Origin: Pyrrhoderma lamaoense
Lineage: Eukaryota; Basidiomycota; Agaricomycetes; Hymenochaetales; Hymenochaetaceae
Direction of reading: 5' to 3'
Length of the DNA: 64,000 nucleotides
Assembly (NCBI GenBank): GCA_002794735.1
Contig: NBAZ01000007.1
Location: 310,001-374,000, forward strand
A program made the position numbers and the translations under genes. This document shows positions 26,904 to 38,500 of this stretch, piece by piece (positions within the stretch are counted from its first letter, which is position 1; each line of letters opens with the position of its first letter). Below the pieces are notes generated by a model. It saw nothing but the letters and a program-made list of their open reading frames with translations, ran no database searches and was not told where the DNA came from.

Positions 26904-29078
26904 ATGAGGTCTGTATCAGATTTATTGCATGTTCACTCCTCTGAGTCCCCTCGTCGGACTCCGTCTCCTGAAAGACCAGTCGTACGAGTACGTGACTTCC
27001 CCAAGTTACAGACACCATATTTGGTGGCACTCCCGTCCCCAGAAAATACAAGGCGTTCTGAAAATGGTAGATCTATTAGGTATGTCAGACGCCGGAAACG
27101 AATTTTAGGTATCTTTTCAGTGACTGCGGATGATAATTACTCACGCTAAGTCTTAACGATAAATCTTTTCGAAGAAGATACCCTTCTACCCCCGTGAGTT
27201 ATTCAAAACTTTAAAATAAACAATTCAAAAAAGTAGAGTTTCAAATTATAACTTACCTCCTCGTAGCCATCACCTTCTCTGCCTTTAGGGTGGATTTCAT
27301 ACATTCATCCAAGGGGCTGGGTTTATTACTTTCATCCCGAACATCGACTTGTAACAGACTATAAAATAGAAACAACCCTCGGTCTTCAAGAATTTGAAGC
27401 TGCGTTACGAGATGTAAAGGGCTTCCCAGTGAGCCGTTTACCAAACCGTTGCGAACTATGGATAGATCATCGGCTATACTGTGGAAGAAATATTGCCGAG
27501 AAGTTATTTGTTGATCATGAAAGAAGGAGACTCACTCCTAGGGCCCCTGTTCACAGAAGGGGGACTCTGAACAATGAAGATGGAACTTGGCAAGATGAAG
27601 AAATTGATACTAGGCAGCGTTAGTCCTGCATCAGCTTCGCATCCTTTAACGACACACATGTTAAATGATAAATTCAGAGCTACTTTACGAACAAGCTTAT
27701 TGGGAGTTCATTATAGGACATCCTTGCCATGCAATCCTTCCTGAGCATGCCGAGGAAGATGCTATAGCCGCGCTTACTTGGTATACGCAGGGTATACGTT
27801 TTGCAATTTAATGAACACTGTTGAAGTTCTCCTAACGCATTAGTACTGTAGATCGTCTATTGAACCCAGAAGAAAGCATCGCGCCTTACTCCACGGAGAT
27901 GAGCAAGGGACTTCTTGAAGTTTTAAGCGTAATGTCGGACAACAGGGAGACCTTTGATTCTTTACGAAATGGATACATCAAAACGCACTTAGTTGCAAGC
28001 ATCCTGGAACGAATTGGTTCGTGAAGTCACGGTCTATTTATACAAAACATATGTTTACAATGTCTTGTATTACATAGCTGGGGAACGCATACGGCAGCAT
28101 TACGGGCAACAGGATGCTCGTAATTATTACAAGAAGACACTGAAGATCAGACGGGATGACCTAGACCAGCCACATACACCTCCATTTGGTCTTTTTTTGA
28201 GTTTCACTATGACTATTCTTTGCTTTGGTACCCCTTATTCATACCTACGGAATATCAACGATTTTTTCATAACAGGGCCTGGAAGGACCGACACGATAAC
28301 TGAGCGATGGCAAGCATTTGTAGATGATAATGTTTCAGACTGGAACAACACCAATCTTGTGGTACGTATCTTTTATCAAGCCCTTTAAGACGTATAAATG
28401 ACGTTTGAGGACCGTTACAATCTAGGCAACTGTCCTTGTTAGCGCCTCGGTGGCTCTACTTGCGGTACCTGGTATTGATACGACCACCCGGTTACTGGGG
28501 ATATATTCCACTCTTTTTTCAATAGCAAGCATCATAGTCGGCTTACTTAACGTGTGGCAGTGCCAACATCAGACTCGTTCCAGCCTCGAGTTAACAGTCA
28601 TTGTATGTCCCTCTCTTCTCATTGGCTTTGAACTTCGATTCACAATCGATGTTACCCGTCTATTTAGTTCGACTTCTTCAGCAAGGCGGAACGGCTGGTA
28701 AAGACGGATAAACTACTTGCAGTTCTCTTGTCACTGCCTATGGTACTATTGATCTGGGCGACATTGCTATTTGCTGCGTCCATGATGTCGTTCGCCTGGT
28801 TAGGTGTCGATGGAACAGTTCTAGAAGTCTCACCTGATGACATTGACAGAATTAAAGAGAGTAGATTTCATAGGGTTGTTGCTTGGGCGACCAGTGGTTG
28901 TCTGGGCTTCCTTACCACTATCGTTCTTCTTTCGTTCCTTTACTTTTGGAGGGTAAGCACCCTCAGATAGTTGGTCTGGTACTTGCTAATATCCTTCTCC
29001 CCTCGATCATAGGTGTGGAAACCATCCAGCTTCCGGAAGGAGATAAAGAAGAAAAGCAACATAAAGGCGAAACACTAA
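26904..29078 (+). CDS. WW-like, multi-pass membrane protein (Agaricomycete family)
   Basis: Starts MRSVSDLLHVHSSESPRRTP, a Ser/Pro-rich cytosolic tail. A WW-like fold follows: WISYIHPRGWVYYFHPEHR, then KLFVDHERRRL. A second helical block, YEQAYWEFIIGHPCHAI, precedes four predicted membrane segments: FGLFLSFTMTILCFGTPY, then LVSASVALLAVPG with LGIYSTLFSIASIIVGLL, then LLIWATLLFAASMMSFAWLG and GCLGFLTTIVLLSFLYFW. The C-terminus is basic (FRKEIKKKSNIKAKH). I know this layout from Agaricomycete proteins of unknown function. The frame change at about 27930-27990 is best explained by a 64-nt intron (GTAATG to CTTAG), because the needed shift is opposite in sign to the single-base gaps seen in other genes. 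The function is not known. Confidence 0.62.
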
Positions 29079-31529
29079 CCCAAGTGCCTGATCTTGCTTC
29101 CGAGTTATAAATATTCAAGAAGATCTTAGAGAGATACACATATCTGAATTTCTTGCTATCCATCAAGGTAATATAACTACTGATCTGTAATATACTAAAT
29201 ATTTGTAAATCCGGATTACTTGAGAATCGCGGAAAGGAGAATGTTTTGACAATCTCATGACATTTGGCTTCTTTAGAATCAAATCAAGGGTTTGAAATTA
29301 CTTTAGTTCTCGATAACATATCTTCTCACACATAGGGTTTGGGGAAAGCATGATGTTCTCATTAACCCTGATACTGGTTTAATAATTGTTTTCAAAGTCA
29401 CGGAATACTGGCTCTTGTTCTATTTCATTGTCCTAGAACGTAATCGAAGAACGTGTATTTATGTTAAAATCTCGAGGCGCTCTCGAGAATATCAGATTCT
29501 GTCTTTATCTAGATTCGGTACTCAGATAGATTCAACTTGCCTCATATGCTAGTCATCCGGTGCTTCTATCCTCTGCCTATTCTTTCTTGCCAGTCTCCGA
29601 GAGACAATGCTATTTCCTCTATCTGTTACTGACCAAAGCCTTGGTCCCTTCGAGAAATTTTCTATATGGCCACTTTTACTTGAAAAAATTTAGCGAACCC
29701 TCAAGCACCGGGAGTCCGGAAGCTTATTACTATGTGTTACCGGGTGTTTTCTCTTTATGTCTGTAGGATCTGAAAAAAGGCAACCAGGTACTAGAAGTTG
29801 GTGAAGAAGGGCAATAAGATGTACCACGCCGAACAAATATTAGGGTATAACGCATGTTTTGTGCACTTTTCATTTGGCAAGGAATCGAGATTTATGGAGA
29901 ATCCCAGGAACTTGTTATTCCCAATTCTCCTACATATTGTCTACTTGTTCAGTTATCATACCTGACGTACAACTATTGTATGGCCCGAGCGTTGAACTCT
30001 GGATGGAGGGGGGAATGAAAAATAATACTTTGAGTTCGCATTTTTTCTGTATATAAGGACAACCAGTATGCTGCTAAAAGGCATCTTCAACAGCAATACA
30101 CAGAAATCACCCACTGTTATACAATCTGTATGTCGATTTCCATCTAGTTAACACAACAAATGATCCCACGAAGCATTCATAATCTCTTGTTATTGCTATT
30201 AGAATCTTGTGGTTATCAATTTCATCCAGTCCACTTTAAATGTAATTTTGAAGTGTTAGGACGATACTGAGTGGTTTGTATTATACGTCCACCTGTCAGT
30301 ATCAAATAACTAATGCTTACAAACAGGTACCGATGATATCAAGTCGTGTGCAGCCAGTATTTGTCCATATGAGCCATCGCGCTCCTTGTTAGGACGGGTA
30401 TTGCTCCAATGTTGGGTGAGTGTAAAAGTCTAGTTAATTAAGTTTGTAACTTATAACATGCTTATCGCTCGTTCAACGAAACTATTGTGATGAACGCCGC
30501 TCCGCTCTACCCCGTCCTTACTTCACGTTTAATCACCCCCCTTTACCCTTCCCGTTATTTTTTTTTGTAATTGAACACATCGAATTTACTCTTATTTTTA
30601 TCTCTGTAGGATCTTTGTACCCCATCTTTGTAGTAGTACCCGTCCTACCATGGACCGGTGCCTCAAGTGGGCACATCCTGCGCAGTATATAGGCGTGATC
30701 TCAAACGAGTACAACATCAAAAAATCATTCACATCTTTTGCATCACTCCCTCCTCCCCCTAATTATATTTTCTACTGTTTGTATGGATTATTACTAGAAA
30801 TGTAGAACTTCTGATGCTACGGATCGCAATCTCCGGAAAAAATCGAGAAAGTATTATTGATATCCAATTTAGACCAATATAAGATTCTTGACACAAGGCT
30901 CGGGACAAGTCGTGATATGTCTAGTTGTTTAAATGCTATAGATGTTCATATCAACTTGATCCAATCTCGCGAAGTATTTGCGCCCCACTCCGGACGGAGC
31001 AAAGCCTAAATTTTACAATTGACTAAGTGTATTAGCCGCTTCGCATGCATACTGAGCGTTAGATCTAAATCCCATTGTAACAATGTACATTTACATTTTA
31101 GTTTATATGCAACTTATACAGCTACAGAAATAAAAATGAATCATGATTTCGAGAAAAGAAGATCTTTGATTGTAATTTAATTCGAGGATGATTAATACCG
31201 TCCGAAGTACAAGGGCAAACAAGAATGACAGGATAAGGGAGAACAGAAGGGGGTTTAAGTAAAAGCAAGAATGAACTTGACATTTAAAGAGTAGATGGCT
31301 AGAGAGGAGTGCAAGAACAAAGTATAGTAGAGATACATGATATTTTTACAATGGCATTTGGTAGAAAACTGAGCAGACCGGCTGCAAACGCATCATGACA
31401 ATGACAACTGTACGACAACGTAAAAGACCATTCAAGGTGAGTACACTTCCCGACCCAAATCACAGACTGTAGAAAAAAAACATACTTGAAGATGTGGGGA
31501 TTGACTAGATGGCTTCGTTTTATGAAGGA
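29079..31529. other. 2.45-kb stretch without a supportable gene
   Basis: All frames are short and lack splice-compatible partners or recognisable motifs. The first 400 bases are the 3' flank of the upstream gene. The rest alternates AT-rich and pyrimidine-rich segments, including a TTTTTTTTTG run near 30560. No terminal repeats, transposase motifs or tRNA cloverleaf were recognised. A lineage-specific or non-coding transcript cannot be excluded. Confidence 0.5.
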
Positions 31530-31871
31530 TTAGACGGCTGCTTTCGCAGGCTTTGGTGTTTCACTAATGCTTGCAGTCTTAAGCGGGACAGCGATGTCCG
31601 AGATAGTACGTTTTAGTGCATACGTCTTGCCACCGACACCTTTGTGTGCGTTGTCTATGCGCACGGAGTTGAGCAGATCAAGAGTGTAAACGTATAGCTC
31701 TTTAGAATATTCCTTCAACAGGTCCTCCTCTTTCGCACTTTCGGAGGCCGGTGCTGGATTGGCACGCTCAGAGTTGGCGGAAGTAGAAGCAGAAGCGTTC
31801 GTATTAGAAGTAGTTTTTGGTGTTTCCTCTACTACCTTCGACGAAGTGGTTTTCGATGCAACGGGTGACAT
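31530..31871 (-). CDS. Small hypothetical protein, 113 aa
   Basis: Single frame with ATG at 31871 and stop at 31530-31532. Residues 1-45 are Ser/Thr/Ala-rich and probably disordered (SNTNASASTSANSERANPAP). Residues 48-95 look folded: EEDLLKEYSKELYVYTLDLL, then NAHKGVGGKTYALKRTISDI. The tail is Ala/Lys/Pro-rich. I do not recognise it. A pure shadow frame is unlikely because nothing is encoded opposite and the codon pattern is balanced, but the gene is not proven. Confidence 0.5.
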   Translation of the reverse strand: MSPVASKTTSSKVVEETPKTTSNTNASASTSANSERANPAPASESAKEEDLLKEYSKELYVYTLDLLNSVRIDNAHKGVGGKTYALKRTISDIAVPLKTASISETPKPAKAAV

Positions 31872-32571
31872 TGTGCGAGATGAGAGATGTTAAGAGATAA
31901 GATATCTTGATACGAAGGAAGTACTATTAGTAGTAGTTTGTTGAAGTCTGTGGGCTGACAAGAGGCTGGAGTTTATGGCAGGGATGATGGATTTCACTGT
32001 TTTTATGTATGAAAAAAAATATGACAAGACCAGGATGTTGGGAGACAATTGGTAAAAACCCTTGAGGTCCGCTATCTGGCCCGTGTATTTTGCCAGTCGT
32101 AGCTCAAGAAATGGTGAAGTGGTGACGGTTTTGATGGCAAAGAGCCTAGTCAGGAAGCTATCGGAGGACTAATCACGCATAAACCCGTTGTTAGACCGCC
32201 TAGGCTGCATCTCGACTTTCTAGAGTGCACATGAACTTACCCCGTGCACACTGTCTATCAAATGGTGTGTGGCATGAACACGTTTACGAAGTCCACCTTT
32301 GAATCATCCCGTGTCCTGATTCCGAGGAATACAACGACAGCATGACTCAATTACCGACTACTGTGACCAACACTATCGTACACACCTCGTACGTCGTGAC
32401 CTTACATGATGCACGCCCGAAACACTAACTTTCCCAAGCTAATTACTCTAGATAAGACTAATAATACATTTCTGTGGTCGTCTGAACATTAAAAGAAGTT
32501 ACATTATTTCTCTTTTCCACTTCATCTTCCGCCTTTCCGAACCGGTCGCCATGTATGCATCTAGCGCCTCG
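31872..32571. other. Intergenic between two minus-strand genes
   Basis: Promoter of the small hypothetical gene and 3' flank of DBR1. No coding potential, repeat or RNA gene recognised. Confidence 0.5.
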
Positions 32572-34959
32572 CTAAGAGGCGGTGAACATATGGCCAAATT
32601 CCTTGGGCTTCGGGTTTATTTTATTGTCAAGCCCCAACATGTTACAAAATGCTTCCGTTTGAGGGTTTGTAAACCAATTCGCTGAAAGTAATATGCAAAG
32701 TTTGAGAATTGAGGTGGTGATACAAAAAGGAAAGTGGTGAGAATACGAACGTTGTCTAAACCTGTTCGGGCCTTCTCTACCTGGATCTTCCGGACCTGGA
32801 GCAGTCATCCAAAAAGTCTGACATCCGAGTATACTCTTATCACCGACATTCTGTTTTACCCAATCCGACGCTTTTTTCAAACTATCAGCAGCTTGAGCTG
32901 CATCGGGTAATGACGGCTGCAGATGTGTTGTAGACAGGTAAGGGTGAAAAGCCCGAACGATTGCCAGCCACTCTGGATCAAACTCGAATTTTGGTATGTC
33001 CGGGGAATCCTCAGATGGAACCTCGATAACCTAAAGTCCCTAAATCAATTTGCGGTGGAGCTGATATTTTAAGCATGATTCCTAACCTCCAGAAACTGTC
33101 TCCGTGGAAGGCACTTATCCAGAGCAAGAAACTTCGTTTCACTAGCAACTGGCAGCGGCTGTGCAACATTATCTATTTCATCCTCCAGGACAATTTCATC
33201 CGGATTGCTATCTGATTCCCGTATTTTGACTGTGGAATCAGTGTCTGTAGAAGTACTGGGTGCCTTAACATCCATGGAAATATCTTCAAGTTCTTCGTCA
33301 AAGTCATCTATAATAATCTCATCTGGATTTTCCATTTTTGGTGGATCTGACGAAAGTAATGAATCAGATCTCAACTCAAACTATCGGCCAGGTAATACAA
33401 GTACCTTGAGCATGGGGCTGGAATTTAGAAGACTGTGGAGCGACCCCATGTATAACCTTTGCCTCAAACCTACAATGAAGATGTGCGGAGAACCACCAGG
33501 CTGGCTTGAGACACTTAAGAAGGTCCATTGCTGGTGGCGATCCAAGTGTGTTTGTCTGTATTTCGGCCTCGAAAAATGGTTTACGTCGAACTAGGTCACG
33601 CTCATCTCCAAATCGTGTTACGCCCAATGGCCAGTCGTGAGACATGACAATATCAGGGGACGTGAGCTAGATTCCGAATCACCGCAGATTAGTATTTAAT
33701 TGTAAGAGGCTTCTCTCCGAAATGCGATGATAACGAAAGGAACGTGGGTTACGCCCTCACCTGTGAGAGACGGAAGGTATCGTACTCCCGAACGTGGTAT
33801 ATACTTCTCATAGTGTCTCTATCGTAGGGTATGTGTTCAAAGTGTCCTGCTTTTCGAATCAACTTCCCCTCCCCTGGTCTGGACAAGTAGCTTAAAAAAA
33901 GAATTCGACCATACCCTGTTTATAATGGCGTTTATTGTAAATTCCCGATAATCCTGCAATTCGAACGCCATTTACCCGGACGCAACCTGCAAAACCAAGA
34001 AAATATATATTGGGTGCGAGCCAGCCTCCGTGGTATCTACAAGCATGGCGAAAGAAGAAAGTAAAACGAAAGAGAGAGAGAAAAAAAGAAAAAAAGAAAA
34101 AAAGAAAAAAGAAACTTTGTTTTGAGTCCCAGAAATAAACTCCCTTGCGGGGCAGTGAAAAGGATATGGGGTGGCTTACAGTTCCCACATGTAGTTCGAT
34201 GCCTCATGATTCCCGCCGATAACAAGAGTTAAGATAGGCGCCTGCTTCTCGCCGATATAGTATCTGTAAGTAAATAAATCATTAATACATGAGCATTTGA
34301 CTCCTCCATATACATATTTTGTTTTATCAAAAAAACGCCCTTATTGAATCGATTACGTTTCTATGAGTTTTATAAAATAGATTTAGAAACAGCCCCGCCC
34401 CCAAAACTTTGAAGTGTACATGAAACTTTGTACATAAGACCCAAACGTGTATATGAAAGAAAGTGCAACGTAAAAGGGGAAGGGGGGGGGGGTATCTGGT
34501 ATCTTCTCAAAGAATTCCCTCAGTTGTGGGGAACAATTTTGGTCCATAGTACGTACACACAACAACAACAATAACGAAGAACAAAACAAAGAATAGAAGA
34601 ATGAACACCCCCCACATACACACACCTATAAAATCCTCCTAGTTTCTTGAACTTATTGGGTACGGCCATACATTGAAGATCCTGATGATTCCGGATAGCT
34701 TGGAAATCCCCACAGATGAGCAGGAGATCAACTTTATAGCCATTCTGTTGTTCGAGTCTTGCTATTTCGGAGTAGGTTGCATCTAAATCGCCATGACAGC
34801 ATCCTTCTACGGCAACCTATTTTTCATATGCAAGAAATGTGGAGAGGGAGGAAGGGGGGAGGGGTAGGGGGGGGGGAGCATATGACGAGAGCACACAAAT
34901 TTTTTTTTTGGTGAGTTAGAAAGCTTTGCACCAAGACTTGGATTATTATCAACCTTCAT
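32572..34959 (-). CDS. DBR1: RNA lariat debranching enzyme
   Basis: Metallophosphoesterase that cuts the 2'-5' bond of intron lariats in the nucleus so that they can be degraded. Nine exons, all phase-checked, give 456 residues with no missing base. Metal-binding motifs in order: [40 protein letters not shown], then [20 protein letters not shown] and, in the second half, VMSHDWP and [15 protein letters not shown]. The C-terminus has the family-specific [19 protein letters not shown]. The first coding exon is only six bases (ATGAAG, 34954-34959); it is supported because the next exon begins VAVEGCC and has no upstream in-frame ATG. The last intron uses the donor inside GATCCAG|GTAGAG; reading through would also stay open but inserts non-conserved residues. 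An acidic linker ([17 protein letters not shown]) separates the core from the C-terminal domain. Confidence 0.97.
34264..34625 (-). other. Long intron 2 of DBR1 with C11 tract
   Basis: 362 nt, several times the usual intron here. It contains an 11-base homopolymer (G on the plus strand, 34482-34492). Intron 1 (34817-34953) carries a second, 10-base one at 34867-34876. Confidence 0.8.
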
Positions 34960-35593
34960 CGAAAGTGAAGATTCCCCCTACGTTTGACAGTTATTTTACT
35001 TTTTACTTTGGATGAAAAAGGCGACAAAGAAATGAGGTTAAGGTAGTATAGTCTAAGAGCACCAAGAAACTTAGAAAGAACCCCCTTCCCCTTGAGGTCA
35101 TGCGCATAGTAAACAGTTTGTATGAAGTAAGCCAGTTTACAAATTCTATAGTTATAAATCTAGTTGATGACATCCGAATCCACTAAACATGAAATATGCT
35201 AGTTTTAATACAATAAGAGCTAGAGCAACGCACTCTACGTCAGTAATTTATACTACATATTGAAGAAGAAAAAAAATATTAAAAATTTTGAGACAGTGGA
35301 ATACCCCCAAACGAATGTCGAGATACATGCAACAAAGAAAGAAAAAAAAACACGAGATTTTTGAGATTGTAAAACTAAAAAAAAGAGATGAAGAGAAAGA
35401 TGTTATTTGGGAGAAAAAAAAAGAGATGTAAACATGTTCAAAAAGATGCTAATCAAAAGTTATAGTATAATAAACAGAAGAATGATCAGTGCTAGGAATC
35501 TGAAATTGAGTGTCCTGATGTGAATGTTCTCCTGCGTCATTTAGATAGAGATAACGAGAAATTTTTTTTAGATGAAAAGAAGGAAAAAGACAT
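34960..35593. other. Intergenic, A-rich
   Basis: DBR1 promoter and 3' flank of the histidine kinase. Long A runs on the plus strand (for example 35266-35285 and 35341-35350) are T tracts for both minus-strand genes. No coding potential seen. Confidence 0.55.
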
Positions 35594-38500
35594 TTATGAC
35601 AATTCCATGTTTGTATTATTAGGGAAGCCATCCCTAACTATCATGTCCTGTATTTTATTCAGTAATTCATCAAGCCTATATGGTTTGATCTAGGGAAGGG
35701 GAAGGGGGGGGATACCGGGTAAGACACATTTGATTTTGATTCTGACAAACTGAGAAGGAAAATAACATACAATAACTTCGTCCATTCCGGCTTCTCGGGC
35801 ACTTTCAACCTGACCCTCACGCGCATTCCCAGTCAAGGCAAACACGCGACTTCGTACGGGTAGTTCTCCCGACTCTTCCATCCTACGAATTTCTCTAACT
35901 GCCGTTAGTCCATCCCTTTGGAAGTTTGAAGTTTGGGAAGACAAGTTAGTGACCAGCCCAGAAGATACTATTGGATAAGACAGACGTACATTACAGGCAT
36001 TTCGCAGTCCATCTATCAATGGAGAATGAGATACAGGGATCAATTAAGCTATATAGAAAAAGTAGCGCACCAGAATTGCGTCAAAGGCTCGCCGAGGCCC
36101 AGCAGAATCTGCGAGCTCTTTGATTTTTTTGATTGCTTGAAGTCCATTATTTGCAAGTACTGTGGAGCAACCCGCTTTTACGAGCTGACGACTTAATTTT
36201 GATAATGACTGTTAGGATCACATATAATGCTGCAGATAATAGTCACTAACTTGAGCACAGTCTATTAGAATAAAGCCAGGTGATCAGTTATCATACTCAA
36301 GTTTAATCATAATTAACTCATTTACCTGGTTAATCAGGTTATCTTCAGTAATAAGTATGCTTGTGGATCATCAATACCAGCACAACAAATACTATGTGAA
36401 CGAAGACAAAAACGTACTGCATGGGGAAGTGAAGATGAACATCCGCGACGCTTGCCGCTACACTTAAGTTTTCGCCCGATTCGCCACTGTCCAAAGGATG
36501 CTCTGCATCCCTATTCGTGGGAGAAGCAGTCATGGCTTCTACGAAAAACCTAAACGTTGCGCCGTTACCATAAGTGCTATCAACCTAGAAATTAGGGAAA
36601 GATGTCATCAGTCACCACCAATTCATTATATCCTAGTAAACAAAAATAGAGGACCCCTTACATCTATACGACCACCCATGAGATCACACAACTTTCTGGA
36701 AACGAATAGTCCTAAACCAGAACCACCAAATACATTATGCGAATTCGACCCTTGTTGGAATCTTCGCACAGTAGAACAAAGGAAATGAGCAAGGAAATAA
36801 AGAGGGGTATTGAGCTCCAACCTGATGTTTTTTTTTATAACATCAAGTAAAATACCAAATTGCCATACCTTTTGAATAGAAGCGCGAGGTCATCGGGTTT
36901 TAACCCAGGGCCTGAATCCTCGACAGCCACGTAAAGATACACTCTGGCGGGAACGTTTGGATCAACGGGAACTTCATCTTCCTGTGTCAAGCCATCTAAT
37001 TTACTCGGAGGCACGCAAGGCCCATCTGGGGCTGGAGCACGCCGTGAGATGTCTACCGTAACAGTGATATCACGTTTTCCCGTTGATGTCTATAATAATA
37101 ATTTAGTAGATAGAACTGCCGAACAATACCTCATAGTACTTACATCAGTAAACTTGATTCCGTTGCTCAGCAAGTTCGTTCTTTAGGACGGATACCTTGG
37201 TTAGTTGTATAGTAGTAAGCTAATTGTGACATAGAGACTGACATGACTTGACCACAACGAGATTTGTCTGTATGAACCCGGGTGACATTAAGCTTCTTGA
37301 AGTTTTCTCCAAAGATCAGATCTAGATTGATTCGCTTCCTATAACCAAAAGGATAAGCATTTCTCTCCAACGACTACCATGAAAGGATACAAACATTTTC
37401 AATTCGTTACGGAAGATCGCGACGATTCTCTGAGCCTCAGCGATTAAATCAAATTCGACAGGATGGATAGACAAGATCTGAAGTTGTATCCGGGATAACG
37501 ATAAGACGTCGTTCGCGATTCTCTCTTGAGCGAGGCCGCACTAAAGTAACGAGGAGGGGGAGGGGGAGGGAGTGGTTCCCCATTTGATCAGTGAAATGGC
37601 GTGCTTGGAAGCAAAGTTATCAAACGCTACCTGATATATGGCATCAAGAGCTTCCAAGTCTTCATCAATCGCCCTCAACATCGCCTCTGTAGGTTTGAAG
37701 GGCTCATGTTGGTTCAAGAAACGCCCCAATTCGTCTCTATGTCCAGCCAGATTGGCGCGAACCAGACTCGAGCAATTTAGTATAGCAGATACAGGTTGTC
37801 GGAGCTCATGCGAAGTCACATCGATAAGAAGTTCTTGCCCTCGTCTTCGCTCATCGGCTTCTTGCCGTCTTTCTTCTGCTTCCTCCGCTCGCTTTCGAGC
37901 AAGAGCTTCGCGTTCTTGGGCATGTTGCAGACGAGCAGCTTCAAAAAGTCGTTGGTCAGATACGTCGGTGATTGTTGATATCACTCCTGATACTAGTAAC
38001 ACATAATCAAGAGATGAGTCTGCATTTTCATGTATAAGCCAACTAAGAACTAACAGTTTCCATCTTCTGTCCCTAGTGGTTGTAACGACCATTTTGCATA
38101 GGTACCGTTCTTGAAACCTATAGTATACTATAAGAACAATTTAGATATGATATTCGAACACGTATACTTACGAGTCTCCATCGACGAGCTTTTCGTAGAT
38201 TCAAAGGCAGCATTCCATAAATCTTTTGCAACTTGCTGATCCTCCTCTTGTATACTTCAGATTGTAACAGTTAAGGATCAGAGATTCGCGGGAAGAAGTT
38301 GGACTGTACTCACCAATCGAACCTAGACAAGTCATTCTTAGCTTTGTAAACACAGGATAACTGCTCTAAAGCTTCACTTACCATGAATCGAGTGAACCAT
38401 CTGAACATAATCCACTGATTTCAAACCAGCGATCATTAACTAAAGAGATAAGCCCCGTAAGTTGTGTCCAATAAACTTCTCAACAATGGACATACCATAG

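Noticed and set aside
32700..32790. Read-through of the last DBR1 intron, which has no stop
   Set aside because: The inserted residues ([17 protein letters not shown]) are not family-like, whereas the GTAGAG donor joins PGPEDPA directly to [12 protein letters not shown].
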